Below, piece by piece: positions 1 through 11,230 of a stretch of 64,000 nt of DNA. The translations under genes and the position numbers were made by a program. Positions within the stretch are counted from its first letter, which is position 1. Every line of letters starts with the position of its first letter. The DNA comes from Azolla caroliniana. Its lineage: Eukaryota; Polypodiophyta. The DNA lies in the NCBI GenBank assembly GCA_043228905.1, contig JBHGNT010000006.1:9238001-9302000 (forward strand), written 5' to 3'. Below the pieces are notes generated by a model, which was not told the origin of the DNA, made no database searches, and saw nothing but the letters and a program-made list of their open reading frames with translations.

Positions 1-157
1 TATGACACATAACTTATGAGCTTTCACATTCCTCATGCTCCATGAGGCTTGTAGTTAATGAAGAGAGAGGGTGACTACATAAAGCATCCTCCTCCCACCT
101 TGTATAATGTTGAGTCTTTCTCCTTTGTCAATATACTTTTACCTTGCGTATTCTCTG

Positions 158-224
<67 letters not shown>

Positions 225-280
225 CACACATAGCTCACATCTCTTCCGCTTCACAAGAATCCATCTCTTGATTCTTTACA
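1..280 (+). repeat. 5' LTR of copia A (partial)
   Basis: It matches the 3' LTR at 10375-10751 and ends in TTTACA directly before the primer site. A (CT)n run at about 160-220 is far longer than its counterpart at 10670-10690, so the microsatellite has expanded since insertion. A TATA-like TATAAT lies near 103. The first ~135 bases are outside the window. Confidence 0.92.
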
Positions 281-292
281 TGGTATCAGAGC
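281..292 (+). other. Primer binding site of copia A
   Basis: TGGTATCAGAGC follows the LTR without a gap. It is the usual complement of the 3' end of plant initiator tRNA-Met used by copia elements. Confidence 0.92.
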
Positions 293-439
293 GATTTGGC
301 AGCTCGATCTAGCCCATTCGCCTCGTCGTGATCGTGTGTTGTGCTCCACGCCGACAACCAAGAACCGGCTCATCGCTATCGTAGCTTCGCTACATAGCTC
401 GCATTCGAAGAGAGAAGAAGAAGAAGAAGAATCGACATA

Positions 440-1282
440 ATGAATACTCAAATGGGGAGCGCTATCCCTACCGAGAAGTTGGATCGAAACAACTTCGCAT
501 CTTGGGAGTACAAGATGCACCAATACCTTGTTGGACAAGGCTATTGGAGCTACATCAAAGGAGTGCATGAAGACCGACCCGCCGAAGTGGCTCCCGGATA
601 CGTGACATGGGAACAAGCCGCAAGCCGCGTGATGTATTGCTTGGCGACATGTGTTCACGATCACATGCTCAGTTACATTCGAGAAGCCAAGACGCCGAAG
701 GAAGCGTGGGAAAATCTACGAAAGATTTTCGCCGCCAACACGACCGCGAGGAAGCTTCAACTCCGCCAAGAGTTGAACAACATTCAACAAAGGGACATGT
801 CCATCACAACATACAGCTTGAAGATCAAGGAGCTTTGCGACTCGCTCGGCTCAATAAGCGTAAGTATAGATTATGATACGATGGTGCAAATATGCCTCGG
901 CGGCCTCGCACCATGGTTCGGCGCGATGCGAACCGCCGTTCTAGCATGGGAGAAATCTCCCTCCTTCTTCGAGCTCTAATCGATGCTATTGGTCGAAGAA
1001 AACCACGTGCGTACAAGGAGCAATGAGTCGGAAGGTCACATGCTCTACACACACTCTAATGGAGGAAGAGGGCGCGGATGAGCGAGAGGCCGATTTGGCC
1101 AAGGACAAGGCGGACGAGGTTCGACCTACGACAACAACTCCCAATTTCGTCCGCAAAACGGGGGCCAATGAGGAACCTTCGCAAGAAGGGGGAGCTTCCA
1201 CTCTGACCCGAGCCGTCAAAACGCAACCGAATGCGGATATTGCGGAAAGCTCGGCCACCACGAAGAAGAGTGTTGAAAGAAG
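440..1282 (+). pseudogene. Copia A gag with CCHC zinc knuckle
   Basis: This encodes the retrotransposon capsid polyprotein, which packages element RNA in cytoplasmic particles. The ATG at 440 opens a gag domain of the UBN2 type (SWEYKMHQYLVGQGYW, later KIKELCDSLGSI). A TAA at 977-979 stops it, and the same frame resumes with MLLVEENH. A second stop lies near 1078. A Gly/Arg-rich stretch follows, then one CCHC knuckle near 1237-1278 (CGYCGKLGHHEEEC), then another stop. The gag of element D (26836-27666) reads through two of these places, which shows they are decay and not natural ends. Confidence 0.85.
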
Positions 1283-3084
1283 ATGTGTGAATCGACTTCC
1301 ACAAGCCGACAACTCACGAATTACGCACACAATTCCGACTACGAAGAGTATAGCGGAATGTACGGGAACAACTCCGACTACGAAGATCGTGGCGGAATGT
1401 ATGCACGCAACTCCGACCGTGGCGGAATGTTCATGATGAAACATAGAGCAAACTCTATGTCAGCCTCTACCTCAACTAGTGCCCTCAATCCGGAGGACGT
1501 ATGGTTTGTAGACTCCGGAGCCTCAAACCATATGACATCCCATAAAGAATGGTTTCTCGAACTTCGAGAGCCGGAGCGACCCGGTTATGTCAAAACCGGA
1601 GATGACACTACGCACTTGATTCGGCACATCGGCAATGTCCCGTTCGGCGAAAGAGGTAAGCAAACATACATTAAAAATGTCTTGCATGTTCCCACCATCA
1701 TGAAGAATTTGGTCTCGGTCAGCCAAATGGTTGAGCAAGGGATGCAAGAACGATTCGATCAAGAAGGGTGCTTCATCGAAAAAGAAGGCCGAATCATCGC
1801 ACACGGAAGAAGAGAGGGCCGGATGTTCATTCTCGATTCGCACGAGATGAAATCCACCATGTTTACAAAAAGCACGAAAGCCAACTCCGACATAGAGCTA
1901 TGGCATAAGTGAATCGGCCACATCAATCTCAACAAACTCAAAGCAATGAAATCGAAAGGAGTCGTCATCGGACTCCCGACATTCAAAGAGAAGGAGATTG
2001 AAGGTGTATGTGAAGCGTGCCAATTCGGCAAGCAACACCGACACCCATTTCCGAAGGAGCGGAACGTGAGCAAAGGCGTACTCGACGTAATTCATTCCGA
2101 TGTATGGGGTCCAGCTCAAACGGCGACATTCGGCGGATGCCGATATTACGTGCTCTTCATCAACGATTTTTCTAGGCACACTTGGATCTATCCGATGCGG
2201 CAAAAGAGCGAAGTGTTCGGACACTTCCAAAAATTCAAGAATGAAGTCGAGAAAGCCACGGGCCAACATGTACGTTATCTTCGATCGGATGGCGGCAAGG
2301 AGTACTTCTCGGACGATTTCACGGCATATCTCCGAAAGGAAGGAATTCGGCAAGAATTCACTTGCCGACACACTCCGCAACAAAACGGAGTAGCCGAGCG
2401 CAAAAATCGGCACATCCTCGAAGTAGCGCAGGCCATGATGAATGAGAAGCATATGCCCAAGTCATATTAGGCCGAAGCTACAAATACAGCCGTCTACCTA
2501 ATGAACCGGTGCACAACATCTGGCCTCCGCACGAAAAATACTTTGGAAAGAAGCCGGACTTATCGCACATCCGGATATTCGGCGCGATAGCGTACGTGCA
2601 CATCCCCGACGAGAAGCGTCAAAAGCTTGACCGGAAGTCGAAGAAATGTATCCTCGTAGGATACTCACTCGAACAAAAGGGGTACAAGTGCTACAACCCC
2701 TCAACTCGAAAATCTCGAGTAAGTCGAGACATCGTTTTTGACGAGTCCGCATCCTGGTATGCACCAGAGACAACTTCGCCTCCGACTCCACTCGACCCAG
2801 AATGTGCCGAACAAGAGATCGAGGATGAAGATCGCCCTACGCACATGATCGAAGAAAGTCTGAACATGACCCGACTGAGTGGACCACAAGAGCCTTTGAG
2901 CGATCAAAGCACATCACGGCCTAGCCCAAAGATGGACAAAGGCAAGGCGAAAATGGTGGAATATGAAGACGATCGCTTCGACAACAATGAATCGACTCAC
3001 TCACTCAATAGTGAGTTTGGCGGTTTGGAGGTACCAATTGAAGCCAAGAAAGCCCTCATCTCTGCAAGTGAAAAGCTCCATTGA
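1283..3084 (+). pseudogene. Copia A protease and integrase region
   Basis: Pol part one. The frame used by gag holds the aspartic protease signature VDSGASNH near 1510-1535, then a gag-pre-integrase segment that ends at a TGA (1910-1912, codon after LWHK). The integrase core follows at 1946-2470, with candidate catalytic D in HSDVWGP, D in LRSDGGKEY and E in AERKNRHI all present. A TAG at 2468-2470 replaces a Trp codon seen in element D. A frameshift near 2510 moves the integrase C terminus (KYFGKKPDLSHIRIFG) to another frame, 2509-3084. This would not give one polyprotein as it stands. Confidence 0.87.
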
Positions 3085-3153
3085 TCCACTCGTGAAAAGA
3101 ACCCCATAAGCCGATTCGGCTACAACGATTATATAGCGTACCATTACGTCTTT

Positions 3154-4103
3154 ATGATGAAGGTAGCGACAGTACGGGAGCCGGAAACCTTTTCGGAAGC
3201 CGTGAAGGACCCGCGATGGATTGAAGCAATGAACGAGGAGATGCAGGCACTACGGAAGACTGAGACGTGGGATCTCGTTCCCACCTCACCACACAAAAAG
3301 GCGATTGGATGCAGATGGATCTACAAGGTGAAGTATAACGTTGATGGCTCCGTAAACCACTACAAAGCTCGACTCGTAGCGAAAGGATACGCTCAGACAC
3401 ATGGCGTCAACTACGAAGAGACCTTTGCCCTAGTGGCAAAGATGAAGACGGTGCGGACCGTAATTGCGATTGCCGCGGCGAAAGGGTGGCACCTCCATCA
3501 AATGGACGTCAAGAACGCCTTTCTACAAGGCGAATTAGAAGAGGAGGTGTACATGATCCAACCACCCAGCTTCAACTCGAGCACCCATCCAAAAGCTGTA
3601 TGCCGACTCAAGAAGCCACTCTATGGCCTCAAGAAACCACCGCGTGCTTGGCATTCGAAGATAACGCAATATCTTCATCAAATCGACTTCCGTATGTCAA
3701 AATCGGACAACTCCCTCTACATACGAAGCGATTCCGCAAGTCCGATCATCATCATCTTATATGTGGATGACCTAGTCATTGGAGGTGAGCATCTCGTCGA
3801 AATCACTAAGGTCAAATCCCTCCTTTCCGACAAGTTCGAGATGGTGGACATGAAGGAGCTCCACTACTTCCTCGGCATCGAGGTAATTCGGACTCCAGCC
3901 AGAATCTTGATCTCTCAATGGCACTACATCCTCAACTTGTTATACAAGTTCAGGATGGCTGAGTGCAAATCCACGGCAACACCGCTCGATCGTAATCTCA
4001 AACTAGATGCGAACTCCGGCACCAAAGCGTGTGAGCCGACTCAGTATCGGCAACTCATCGGGAGTCTCATCTACCTCACGATCACTCGACCCGATCTCAG
4101 TTA
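3154..4103 (+). pseudogene. Copia A reverse transcriptase, cut by element B
   Basis: RNA-dependent DNA polymerase of the element. The conserved start EAVKDPRWIEAMNEEMQAL, the motif ARLVAKGYAQTHGVNYEETF, the segment [18 protein letters not shown] and the catalytic box ILYVDDLVIGG are all visible without an internal stop. The reading is cut right after TRPDLS, where element B has inserted. The continuation (PVGLLSQFM) reappears at 9494, so reverse transcriptase and RNase H were once one frame. This is the best-preserved part of element A. Confidence 0.92.
4099..4103. other. Target site duplication of element B, left copy
   Basis: AGTTA here matches AGTTA at 9489-9493. Five bases is the usual copia duplication length. 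Removing B plus one copy rejoins the A reading at LSYPVGLLS. Confidence 0.93.
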
Positions 4104-4379
4104 TGACAAGAACGCACGCTCCCTTTCCACAACACTCGGCCACAATCGAGTCTAAAATCGAACACAGAAAAACGGATAATGAAATGCACGACACAAAGGA
4201 GAGAAGAGTACACAGGATGTTTAAAGTGGAAAACCCTGACAGGGAAAAACCACGGGAGTCCACTGACTCCAAACTATCATTATATCACAATGATTACAGC
4301 AGTGAGCTCACGGAGGCAGCGACCTCGTGCTCACAATCTTCGCCACAGGCGGCGGTTACAACAGAGGCAACGACCTCTT

Positions 4380-4423
<44 letters not shown>

Positions 4424-4836
4424 CACTGTTACGCGCTCTCTCTTCTTGCACCAACAAGAATGACAACAACTATGTTCTCTGTTTGCCCTAAGTCATATTT
4501 ATACTAATATGACTTTTCGGCTATTTACAAATATAGCCCCGATGGACTCTCAGAAACACATTTACAAATATGTCCCTTCATCCGGTGAGCACTTCTCACC
4601 GGGCCTTCACCATCCGGCTCTTGCCGGGTACTCCTCATCCGGTTCTCACCGGGTCTTCTGTAGCCGGGTACTCCACATCCGGTTCTCACCGGGTCTTCCG
4701 TAGCCGGGTACTCCTCATCCGGTTCTCATCGGGTCTTCCGTAGCCGGGCAGACCACATCTGGTTTCGGCCTCGGCCGAGTTTACTCATCAGTACTGTTCT
4801 TCTCACTTCCCATCCGGAGGGACCTGTTTCCTAACA
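4104..4836 (-). repeat. 3' LTR of element B
   Basis: 733 bases, about 90 longer than the right LTR (8846-9488). The extra length comes mainly from two further copies of a ~40-bp GC-rich unit (ATCCGGTTCTCACCGGGTCT and flank) between about 4626 and 4745, and from a longer CT run near 4383-4420. Confidence 0.93.
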
Positions 4837-4853
4837 AATTCCCCCTTCACTCC
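4837..4853 (-). other. Polypurine tract of element B
   Basis: GGAGTGAAGGGGGAATT on the minus strand touches the 3' LTR, where plus-strand priming takes place. Confidence 0.85.
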
Positions 4854-5342
4854 AGCATGGGATGTCTTACTAGTCCGATCCGCTTCTGGCATGCATCCGG
4901 CTTGTCGGGTATCAGTACTTTTGGTCAGCATATTTGACCCGTTCTCGGCCGTGTGGATCTTCGTCAGCACGAACTCCTAGTCATCTACTCTTTCCCGGAT
5001 CCAGTGATACCTTTGTTGGATATGCCTCATCCGGGAATGGTAGGCCGCATTCTTAGCAAGGTGGATGGCACTTTGACTGTCGCAATAGAGTCGGTATCCA
5101 TCTTGCCGGATACCGAGCTCTCCGATGAAGTTCTTCATCCATAATATTTCCTTGCCGGCTTCCACAGCCGCCATGTACTCCGCCTTCATGGTTGACAACG
5201 CAACCGTCTTCTGCAGCCTCGACTGCCACGAAACAGCTCCTACATATGTCATTACATACCCGGATGTAGATCGGCTGGTATCCACATCAGCCGACATGTC
5301 TGAATCGGTAAAACCGTCAACTTGAGGTTTTCCGGAGCCGAA
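4847..5342 (-). pseudogene. Element B RNase H
   Basis: D in GFTDSDMSADVDTSRSTSGY, E in STMKAEYMAA and D in YCDSQSAIHLAKN mark the RNase H domain. A TAG follows RERVDD near 4978. The frame then reads EFVLTKIHTAENGSNMLTK, shifts by one, and ends VLIPDKPDAC...HPMLE with TGA at 4847-4849, just before the polypurine tract. Confidence 0.88.
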
Positions 5343-6875
5343 TCAGAGACACATATTTGAAGTGCCCTTCAAGTACCAGAGCATCCATTTGACCGCATTC
5401 CAGTGCTCCTTGTCGGGATTGCTCATAAACCGGCTCACCACTCCGACTGCGTATCCTATATCCGGTCGGGTACACACCATTGCGTAAATTAAGCTCCCGA
5501 CGGCAGAGACATATGGAACCTTCATCATATCCACCTTCTCTGCTTTCGTCTTCGGGCTTTGCTTACCGGATAACCTGTAGTTTGCCGGAAGTGTCGATCC
5601 GACCGGTTTCGCATCTAACATGTTGAACCGCTGAAGCACCTTTGTCACGTATTTTTCCTGTGACAGCCACAGTTGCTTCATTGGCCGGTTCCAGATGATA
5701 TGCATCCCCAGCATCTGTCTTGCCGGACCTAATTCTTTCATCGCAAAGGTTTGGTTGAGAGCCTTCTTCAGCATCCGTATTCTGGCTTGGTCCCGTCCGA
5801 CGATCAACATGTCATCCACGTACAGAAGGAGTATCAGGAAGTCGCCTCCTTCGAACTTCTTCACAAACACGTAGTGATCGGCCTGCGTCTTGTGGTACCG
5901 TTGATCGGTCATGAAGGAGTCGAACTTCTGGTACCATTGTCGGGGAGCCTGCTTTAGTCTGTACAAGCTCTTCTTCAACCGGCAAACCAGATGCTCCTTC
6001 CCTTTCTCCACGAATCCTTCCGGTTGCTGCATGTAGATCTCCTCTTCGAGGTCTCCGTGAAGGAATGTCGTCTTCACGTCCAGCTGCTCTACCTCAAGGT
6101 CCATGGTTGCCGCTATACTCAGCATCGTCCGGATGGAGGTCATCTTTACTATCGGGGCAAATATCTCATCGAAGTCCATGCCCTTCTTCTGCTAGAACCC
6201 CTTCACCACGATCCTGGCTATGTATCTCGGGGGTTTGTCGGCATCTCCTGGTTTCAACTTGTACACCCAGTTGTTTCGGAGTGCCCGCTTTCCTTTCGGC
6301 AACTCCACCAATTCGTACGTATGGTTTTCATGCAAGGAATCCATCTCATCCAGCATGGCACTTAACCATTTGCGGCTGTGGGTGTCATCCTTCGCTTCTT
6401 CGAAGCTTTCCGACTCTCCCTCATCGGTCAGCAGCACATGCTCTGCATTCGGAAATCTCCGGGGGGCCCTTCTCTCTCTGAGAGGATATCTCCGTCTTTG
6501 GGCTTCGGTAACTAGCTCCTCCATTTGCTCTTCATCCGAATCCGATTCGGGGTCTTGGCCTGTTCCAGTTTCAGCTTCCTCTACTTCTTATTCTGCCGGT
6601 TCGGTATCCTCACCGTAAACGGCTGGTTCCTCGAGTGCTAACCGGTCTCTTGCCGGTTGGGTATGCTCATTGTAGAATCGATCCTTACCTGTCGACTCAG
6701 AGTTCATTATCTTCTTCTCTAACTCCCAATCGGCGAGCGTCTTGTCCTCCATGAAGATAATATCTCGACTCCGGAATACCTTCTTGTCGACCAGGTCCCA
6801 CACTCGGTAGACGAACTCATCGTCATCGTAACTGAGGAATATGCATGGCCGGGTCTTCGGCGTGTCTCCGTCCAT
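5343..6875 (-). pseudogene. Element B integrase tail and reverse transcriptase
   Basis: One frame runs through three blocks separated by single stops: 6875-6588, 6524-6192 and 6179-5343. The linker has the motif RRYPLRERRAPRRF. The polymerase is recognised by KWLSAMLDEMDSLHENHTYEL, EQLDVKTTFLHGDLEEEIYM, the catalytic LLYVDDMLIVG and the end GSLIYAMVCTRPDIGYAVG. The stop near 6191 is TAG in front of QKKGMDF, and the one near 5344 is TGA before FGSGKPQ. The domain is complete apart from these point changes. Confidence 0.9.
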
Positions 6876-7630
6876 ACTCTCTGCGGTGTGTCTCCATCCA
6901 AGGGTACTGAGGGTGATTTGTTTATCACATATGTCGTCGTCGACAGTGCCTCAACCCAAAACTTCTTGGGTAGTTTTGCATGCGCCAGCATACTCCGAAC
7001 CCTCTCCATTATGGTCCGGTTCATCCTCTCGGCCAGCCCGTTTAGTTCCGGCGTCTTTGGCACGGTAAATTCGAGCCGGATTCCCTTCGAGCAACAGTAC
7101 TCCTCGAACTGCCCCCTGTATTCACCTCCGTTATCTACTCGAACTGCCTTCAGCTTTCGGCCGGTTTCTCTTTCCACTCTCGCGTGGAGCTCTTTGAAAA
7201 CGGATAGCACTTGATCCTTCGTCTTCAACGGTGTGGCCCACAGCTTCCGGATGTGGTCATCTATGAACGTCACGAAGTATTGCGATCCTGCATGTGACTT
7301 CGTGTCCACTTGACACACATAAGTATGCACCAACTCCAGTGGTGCATTACGTCTCATCGGTGGCCTTGGTTGGAAGAAGGTCCGGTTTTGCTTACCGGCC
7401 AGACAATCAGTGCACTTCTCCAAGTGCACGTTCTTCACTGGAATGAGGTTGTCATCTGCAAGCCTCTTCATCCCCTTCTCGCTCATGTGACACAGCCTTT
7501 TGTGCCACAGCTCACCGGTAGTGTCAGATGCCACGTTCACTTCCTCCAGATATAACCGGGCATTCATCAGGTACAGAGTGTTTGCCTTCCAGGCCCAAGC
7601 CACAATCAGGCTCCCTTTGCTGAACTTCAT
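6719..7630 (-). pseudogene. Element B gag-pre-integrase and integrase
   Basis: The gag-pre-integrase motif (ELWHKRLCHMSEKGMKRL) comes first, then the zinc-binding pair CTDCLAGK and the integrase core. The second acidic residue (RVDNGGEYRG) and the glutamate (LAERMNRTIMERVR) are visible. The place of the first one reads VHTYVCQ, a likely Asp-to-Tyr loss. After DGDTPQRVW the reading leaves the protein sense, and the integrase tail resumes in another frame at 6875 (KTRPCIFLSYDDDEF). This points to a deletion of several dozen codons together with a frame change. Confidence 0.85.
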
Positions 7631-7639
7631 AACACCGTT

Positions 7640-8812
7640 CTAGACGCTACCCATGTAGCCTTCATCATCTAACCGACCGGCTGATATCAGGTTTAGACGA
7701 ACCTTTGGAACGGGTCGGACATCCTTTAGCAACAGCTTGCATCCGGTTGGTGTTGTCAGCCACACGTCTCCTATGTCGACAATTCGGCATGTACCTTCAT
7801 TCCCCATCTGGACACAGTCGTGATCACAGGCTGAGTAAGATGAGAAGCATTTCTGGTTTGGGGTAAGGTGGAACGACACTCCGGAGTCGACCACCCAAGT
7901 CATCTCGTCGCTGGCAAGGTTTATCTCACTCTCCTCGGTGATGAGCATCAACTCTTCTTCACTTGCCGCGATTGTCGTCGTTCCCTTCCGGTTCAGCCCC
8001 CTCCGGTCTTTACCGTTCCGGTCCAGTGTCCGCTTCGAATCGGTACCGTCGGTTTCCTTGTCTTTTCGGAAGTGCCGACAGTTCTTCTGGAAGTGTCCCG
8101 GCTTGCCGCAATAGAAGCAAGTAGGCCTCCCCCTTGACTTTGACCGTGTCCCCGACTTTTCCCGGTTCTGGGGACTACGGTTCCTTTGTCTTCCGCGTTC
8201 CGATTCGGTAAGGAGCGGTTTGGGGTCGGAGCTCGTATCCTTATCTTTCCGACATGCCTCCTCATCTAGCAAGCTCGACTTCACTCTTGCTAGGGATAAT
8301 CGTTTCCCTTCCGGCCCGGCGTTGCCCAAAGTGACAACCAACATCTCCCAGCTATTCGGGAGGGAACCGAGCAGGAGTAGCGTTAGTACCTCATCGGCGA
8401 GAGGTACTTCCAATGATGTTTCCTGGTGTATCAGCCCCTAGAAGGTATTCAAGTGCTCCGCCATGCTGGAGCCATCTTGGTACCGGAGTCTTACTAGCTT
8501 CCGAAATACCGAAACCTGATTGAAAACATTTTTGTTCTGAAACATAATGTCGATCTTCTCCCAGAGCTTATGAGCCTTGCTCTCTTCATTGAAGTTGTTG
8601 TATAGACTCATGTCGATGAAGCATTGTATGTAAGCGGTTGTCTTCATGTGCATCACCTCCCATATCGTGGCGTCGATTTTGTCCGGTCTCCTGTCCCCGA
8701 ACTGAACCTGCAACCAAAGATCTTTAATCATGAGCATGTCCCTCATCTTCGACTTCCACACAGAATAGTTGGAGCCGGTGAGCTTGAACATGCCTCCCAA
8801 CGAATCTTCCAT
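7640..8812 (-). pseudogene. Element B gag and protease
   Basis: The ATG at 8812 (MEDSLGGMFKLTGSNYSVWK) starts a capsid protein of the retrovirus-type copia gag family. A TAG near 8437 (after AEHLNTF) interrupts it and the same frame continues. One CCHC knuckle (CFYCGKPGHFQKNC) lies near 8080-8127, in a basic segment. The protease signature is VVDSGVSFHLT near 7880. Another TAG closes the block at about 7640, followed in frame by MKFSKGSL. The ATG was preferred over an in-frame upstream one at 8887, which lies inside the LTR. Confidence 0.87.
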
Positions 8813-8830
8813 TTTTTTCTGTGTTACCTC

Positions 8831-8842
8831 GCTTTGATACCA
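8831..8842 (-). other. Primer binding site of element B
   Basis: TGGTATCAAAGC on the minus strand, three bases inside the 5' LTR. It resembles the tRNA-Met type primer site with one change from that of element A. Confidence 0.85.
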
Positions 8843-8845
8843 CTT

Positions 8846-9122
8846 TGACAGGAACGCACGCTCCCTTTCCACAACACTCGGCCACAACCGAGTCTAAAAT
8901 CGAACACAGAAAAATGGATAATGAAATGCGCGACACAAGGGAGAGAAGAGTACATAGGATGTTTAACGTGGAAAACCCTGAGAGGGAAAAACCACGAGAG
9001 TCCACTGACTCCAAACTATCACTATATCACAATGATTACAGCAGTGAGCTCACGGAGGCAACGACCTCGTGCTCACGATCTTCGCCACAAGCGGCGGTTA
9101 CAACAGAGGCAACGACCTCTTC

Positions 9123-9154
<32 letters not shown>

Positions 9155-9488
9155 ACACTGTTACGCGCTCTCTCTTCTTGCACCAACAAGAATGACAACA
9201 ACTATGTTCTCTGTTTGCCCTAAGTCATATTTATACTAATATGACTTTTCGGCTATTTACAAATATAGCCCTGATGGACTCTCAGAAACACATTTACAAA
9301 TATGTCCCTTCATCCGGTGAGCACTTCTTACCAAGCCTTCACCATCCGGCTCTTGCCGGGTACTCCTCATCCGGTTCTCACCGGGTCTTCCGTAGCCAGG
9401 CAGACCACATTCGGTTTCGGCCTCGGCCGAGTTTACTCATCAGTACTGTTCTTCTCACTTCCCATCCGGAGGGACCTGTTTCCTAACA
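8846..9488 (-). repeat. 5' LTR of element B
   Basis: 643 bases from TGACAGGAACGC to CTAACA on the plus strand. This copy lies upstream of gag and so would hold the element promoter. Confidence 0.93.
9228..9235 (-). promoter_or_regulatory. TATA box in 5' LTR of element B
   Basis: TATAAATA on the minus strand sits inside the imperfect palindrome GTCATATTTATACTAATATGAC. The same box is at 4496-4503 in the other LTR. Its position upstream of the primer site suits an LTR promoter. Confidence 0.55.
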
Positions 9489-9493
9489 AGTTA
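9489..9493. other. Target site duplication of element B, right copy
   Basis: AGTTA, identical to 4099-4103, directly follows the CA end of the right LTR. Confidence 0.93.
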
Positions 9494-10136
9494 TCCGGTC
9501 GGTCTCCTTAGCCAATTCATGCAAACACTGCGTGCTACTCACTTGGATTGCGCTAAGCGAGTTCTACAATACGTGAGCGGCATAATGGATTGCGGCATCC
9601 TCTACAAGACCGCGATGCCAATACGACTCGAGGGGTACACAAACGCCGATTGGGCCGGCTACAAAGCTGATAGAAGATCAACCTCCGGATTTGTTTTCTC
9701 CCTCGGCAGCAGAGCAATATCCTGGAGTAGCAAGAAGCAGCCCATCGTCGCTCTTTCGAGTATGGAGGCGGAATACAGGGGTGTAGCCGTAGCTGCATGT
9801 GAAGCCGTATGGCTCAAGAGGATTTTGAAGGATCTGGGCGTACCCATCAAGGATCCGACTTCCCTTTACTGCGACAACATGAGCAGTATCTATCTGGCTC
9901 GGAACCCGGTGTTCCACGCGCAGAAAAAGCACATCGAAGTGCATTATCACTTCATCCGAGAGCGCGTTCTGGCTGGCGATGTCAACCTACAGCACATTAG
10001 CACCAATCTTCAAACGGCCAACATCTTCACTAAAGCCTTAGGAGCCGACAAGCTATGGCAATTCATGACCGATCTCGGATTGACGATCCCTGACCTGCCA
10101 AGCTTGAGGGGGAGTACTGAAGACACTACACAATAA
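9494..10136 (+). pseudogene. Copia A RNase H (3' part of split pol)
   Basis: This is the RNase H domain that removes the RNA strand of the hybrid during reverse transcription. It resumes at 9494 after element B and its target duplication. Visible residues are D in GYTNADWAGYKADRRS, E in SSMEAEYRG and D in YCDNMSSIYLA, with the usual copia ending KHIEVHYHFIRERV and NIFTKAL. The frame is open to TAA at 10134-10136. It is complete as a domain but separated from the reverse transcriptase by 5.4 kb. Confidence 0.92.
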
Positions 10137-10374
10137 CGCGTGGATTCCGCAACCACGCAACGAAGCAGCGAAGAGCTGATCTACCACGCAAAGCCGCGAA
10201 GAAAGATGCAAGCCGAAGCACAGTCTTCGCACAACGCAAGTTGGAGCACGGATTCCGCAACTCCACAACTCCGCATAAAGCGAGCCGATGCGAGTCGACG
10301 CGGACTCCGAAACGCGAGTTGAAGCGGATTTCGGATACCGTATGAAATCGACCCGACTTGAGCTTGAGGGGGCA
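10137..10374 (+). other. Copia A 3' untranslated stretch with polypurine tract
   Basis: About 240 bases between the pol stop and the 3' LTR contain short degenerate direct repeats of the type GATTCCGCAA and ACGCAA. The purine-rich AGCTTGAGGGGGCA at 10361-10374 touches the LTR and is the plus-strand primer. A similar AGCTTGAGGGGGAG lies at 10102-10115, inside the end of pol. Confidence 0.75.
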
Positions 10375-10751
10375 TGTTGAGAATCAAGCTCAACTTGGTC
10401 TAGTGTGTGAACTCACCTTGAGAGTGAAGAGACACTCCAACGGTCAAGAGTCACCATTATGTCGCCACTTTGTATTCTAGCATTTAGTATGCGTCATAGA
10501 ATCATATTCTATGACTTATAACTTATGAGCTTTCACATTCCCCATGCTCCATGAGGCTTGTAGTTAATGAAGAGAGAGGGTGACTACATAAAGCACCCTC
10601 CTCCCACCTTGTATAATGTTGAGTCTTTCTCCTTTGTCAATATACTTTTACCTTGCGTATTCTCTGTGTTTCTCTCTTTCTCTCTCTCTTACACACACAC
10701 ATAACTCACATCTCTTCCGCTTCACAAGAATCCATCTCTTGATTCTTTACA
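10375..10751 (+). repeat. 3' LTR of copia A
   Basis: It runs from TGTTGAGAATC to GATTCTTTACA, 377 bases with TG...CA ends. It matches the window-edge LTR at 1-280 apart from a shorter CT run. The next bases CTCTA would be the target duplication, but the left flank is outside the window. Confidence 0.93.
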
Positions 10752-10875
10752 CTCTACCTAGTACTTTAAATATTTTACTAATATTTACACTTATTTTTAC
10801 ACAAAGACATTTTCGTGTGCATCCGTGCACACCCCCGTTCACACGTATCCGGCTCCCCTTTCTCCCTATGCCCGG

Positions 10876-11230
10876 AATCCTTCACGACATCAGTATAGAA
10901 GTAATCCGGGCACCAATCAGGATTATGATCTCCCAACAGCACTACATCCTCAACTTGTTATATAAGTTCGGGATGACTGAGTGTTGATCTGTGGCAACCC
11001 CTCTCAAGCGGAACCTAAAACTAGATGCTGACTCCGGCATAGAAGAGTGTGAGCTATCTCACTATCATCAGATAGTCGAAAACCTAATTTACCTCACTAT
11101 TACTTGACCTGACCTCAGTTATCCAATCGGCCTCCTTAGCTAGTTTATGTAGACACTACGAAACATTCACTTTGATTATGCTAAGCGAGTGTTACGCTAT
11201 GTAAGTGAGACGATAAATTATGGCATTGTC
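10876..11230 (+). pseudogene. Copia remnant C, left part (reverse transcriptase end)
   Basis: A decayed piece of the A/D copia family starts at LHDISIEVIRAP and reads HYILNLLYKFGMTEC, then with stops LIYLTIT, PDLSYPIGLLS and RVLRYVSETINYGIV. It stops exactly where the DNA transposon begins and continues at 23421. No LTR belonging to C is visible, so it is a truncated old copy. The ~125 bases between the A LTR and this point are AT-rich with no clear content. Confidence 0.85.
11227..11230. other. Target site duplication TGTC, left
   Basis: TGTC directly before the GGGT end of the transposon, repeated at 23421-23424. Confidence 0.85.

Larger units (their letters stand above)
4104..9488 (-). 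mobile_element. Copia element B nested in A, antisense
   Basis: This is a 5385-bp LTR retrotransposon of a different copia lineage, inserted on the minus strand inside the reverse transcriptase of A. It is flanked by AGTTA on both sides (4099-4103 and 9489-9493). LTRs with TG...CA ends, a tRNA-Met primer site, a polypurine tract and a full gag-pol order are present. In-frame stops occur near 8437, 7641, 6590, 6191, 5344 and 4978. A deletion lies between DGDTPQRVW and KTRPCIFL (about 6880), and a frameshift near 4910. The first integrase acidic residue appears replaced (VHTYVCQ). It is dead but structurally whole. Confidence 0.94.
1..10751 (+). mobile_element. Copia element A, host of nested element B
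   Basis: This is a Ty1/copia LTR retrotransposon in sense orientation. The order 5' LTR (cut by the window edge), tRNA-Met primer site, gag with CCHC knuckle, protease, integrase, reverse transcriptase, RNase H, purine tract and 3' LTR is readable. Integrase before reverse transcriptase defines copia. Position 1 aligns with base 136 of the 377-bp 3' LTR, so about 135 bases of the element lie outside the window. The coding region is broken by stops at 977-979, about 1078, 1910-1912 and 2468-2470, by a frameshift near 2510, and by element B at 4104. It is non-autonomous now. Element D at 26410-31285 and remnant C belong to the same family by protein similarity. Confidence 0.93.

Noticed and set aside
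58-312. Open frame with long Ser-Leu repeat at the left end
   Set aside because: It is the translation of the (CT)n run inside the LTR of element A.
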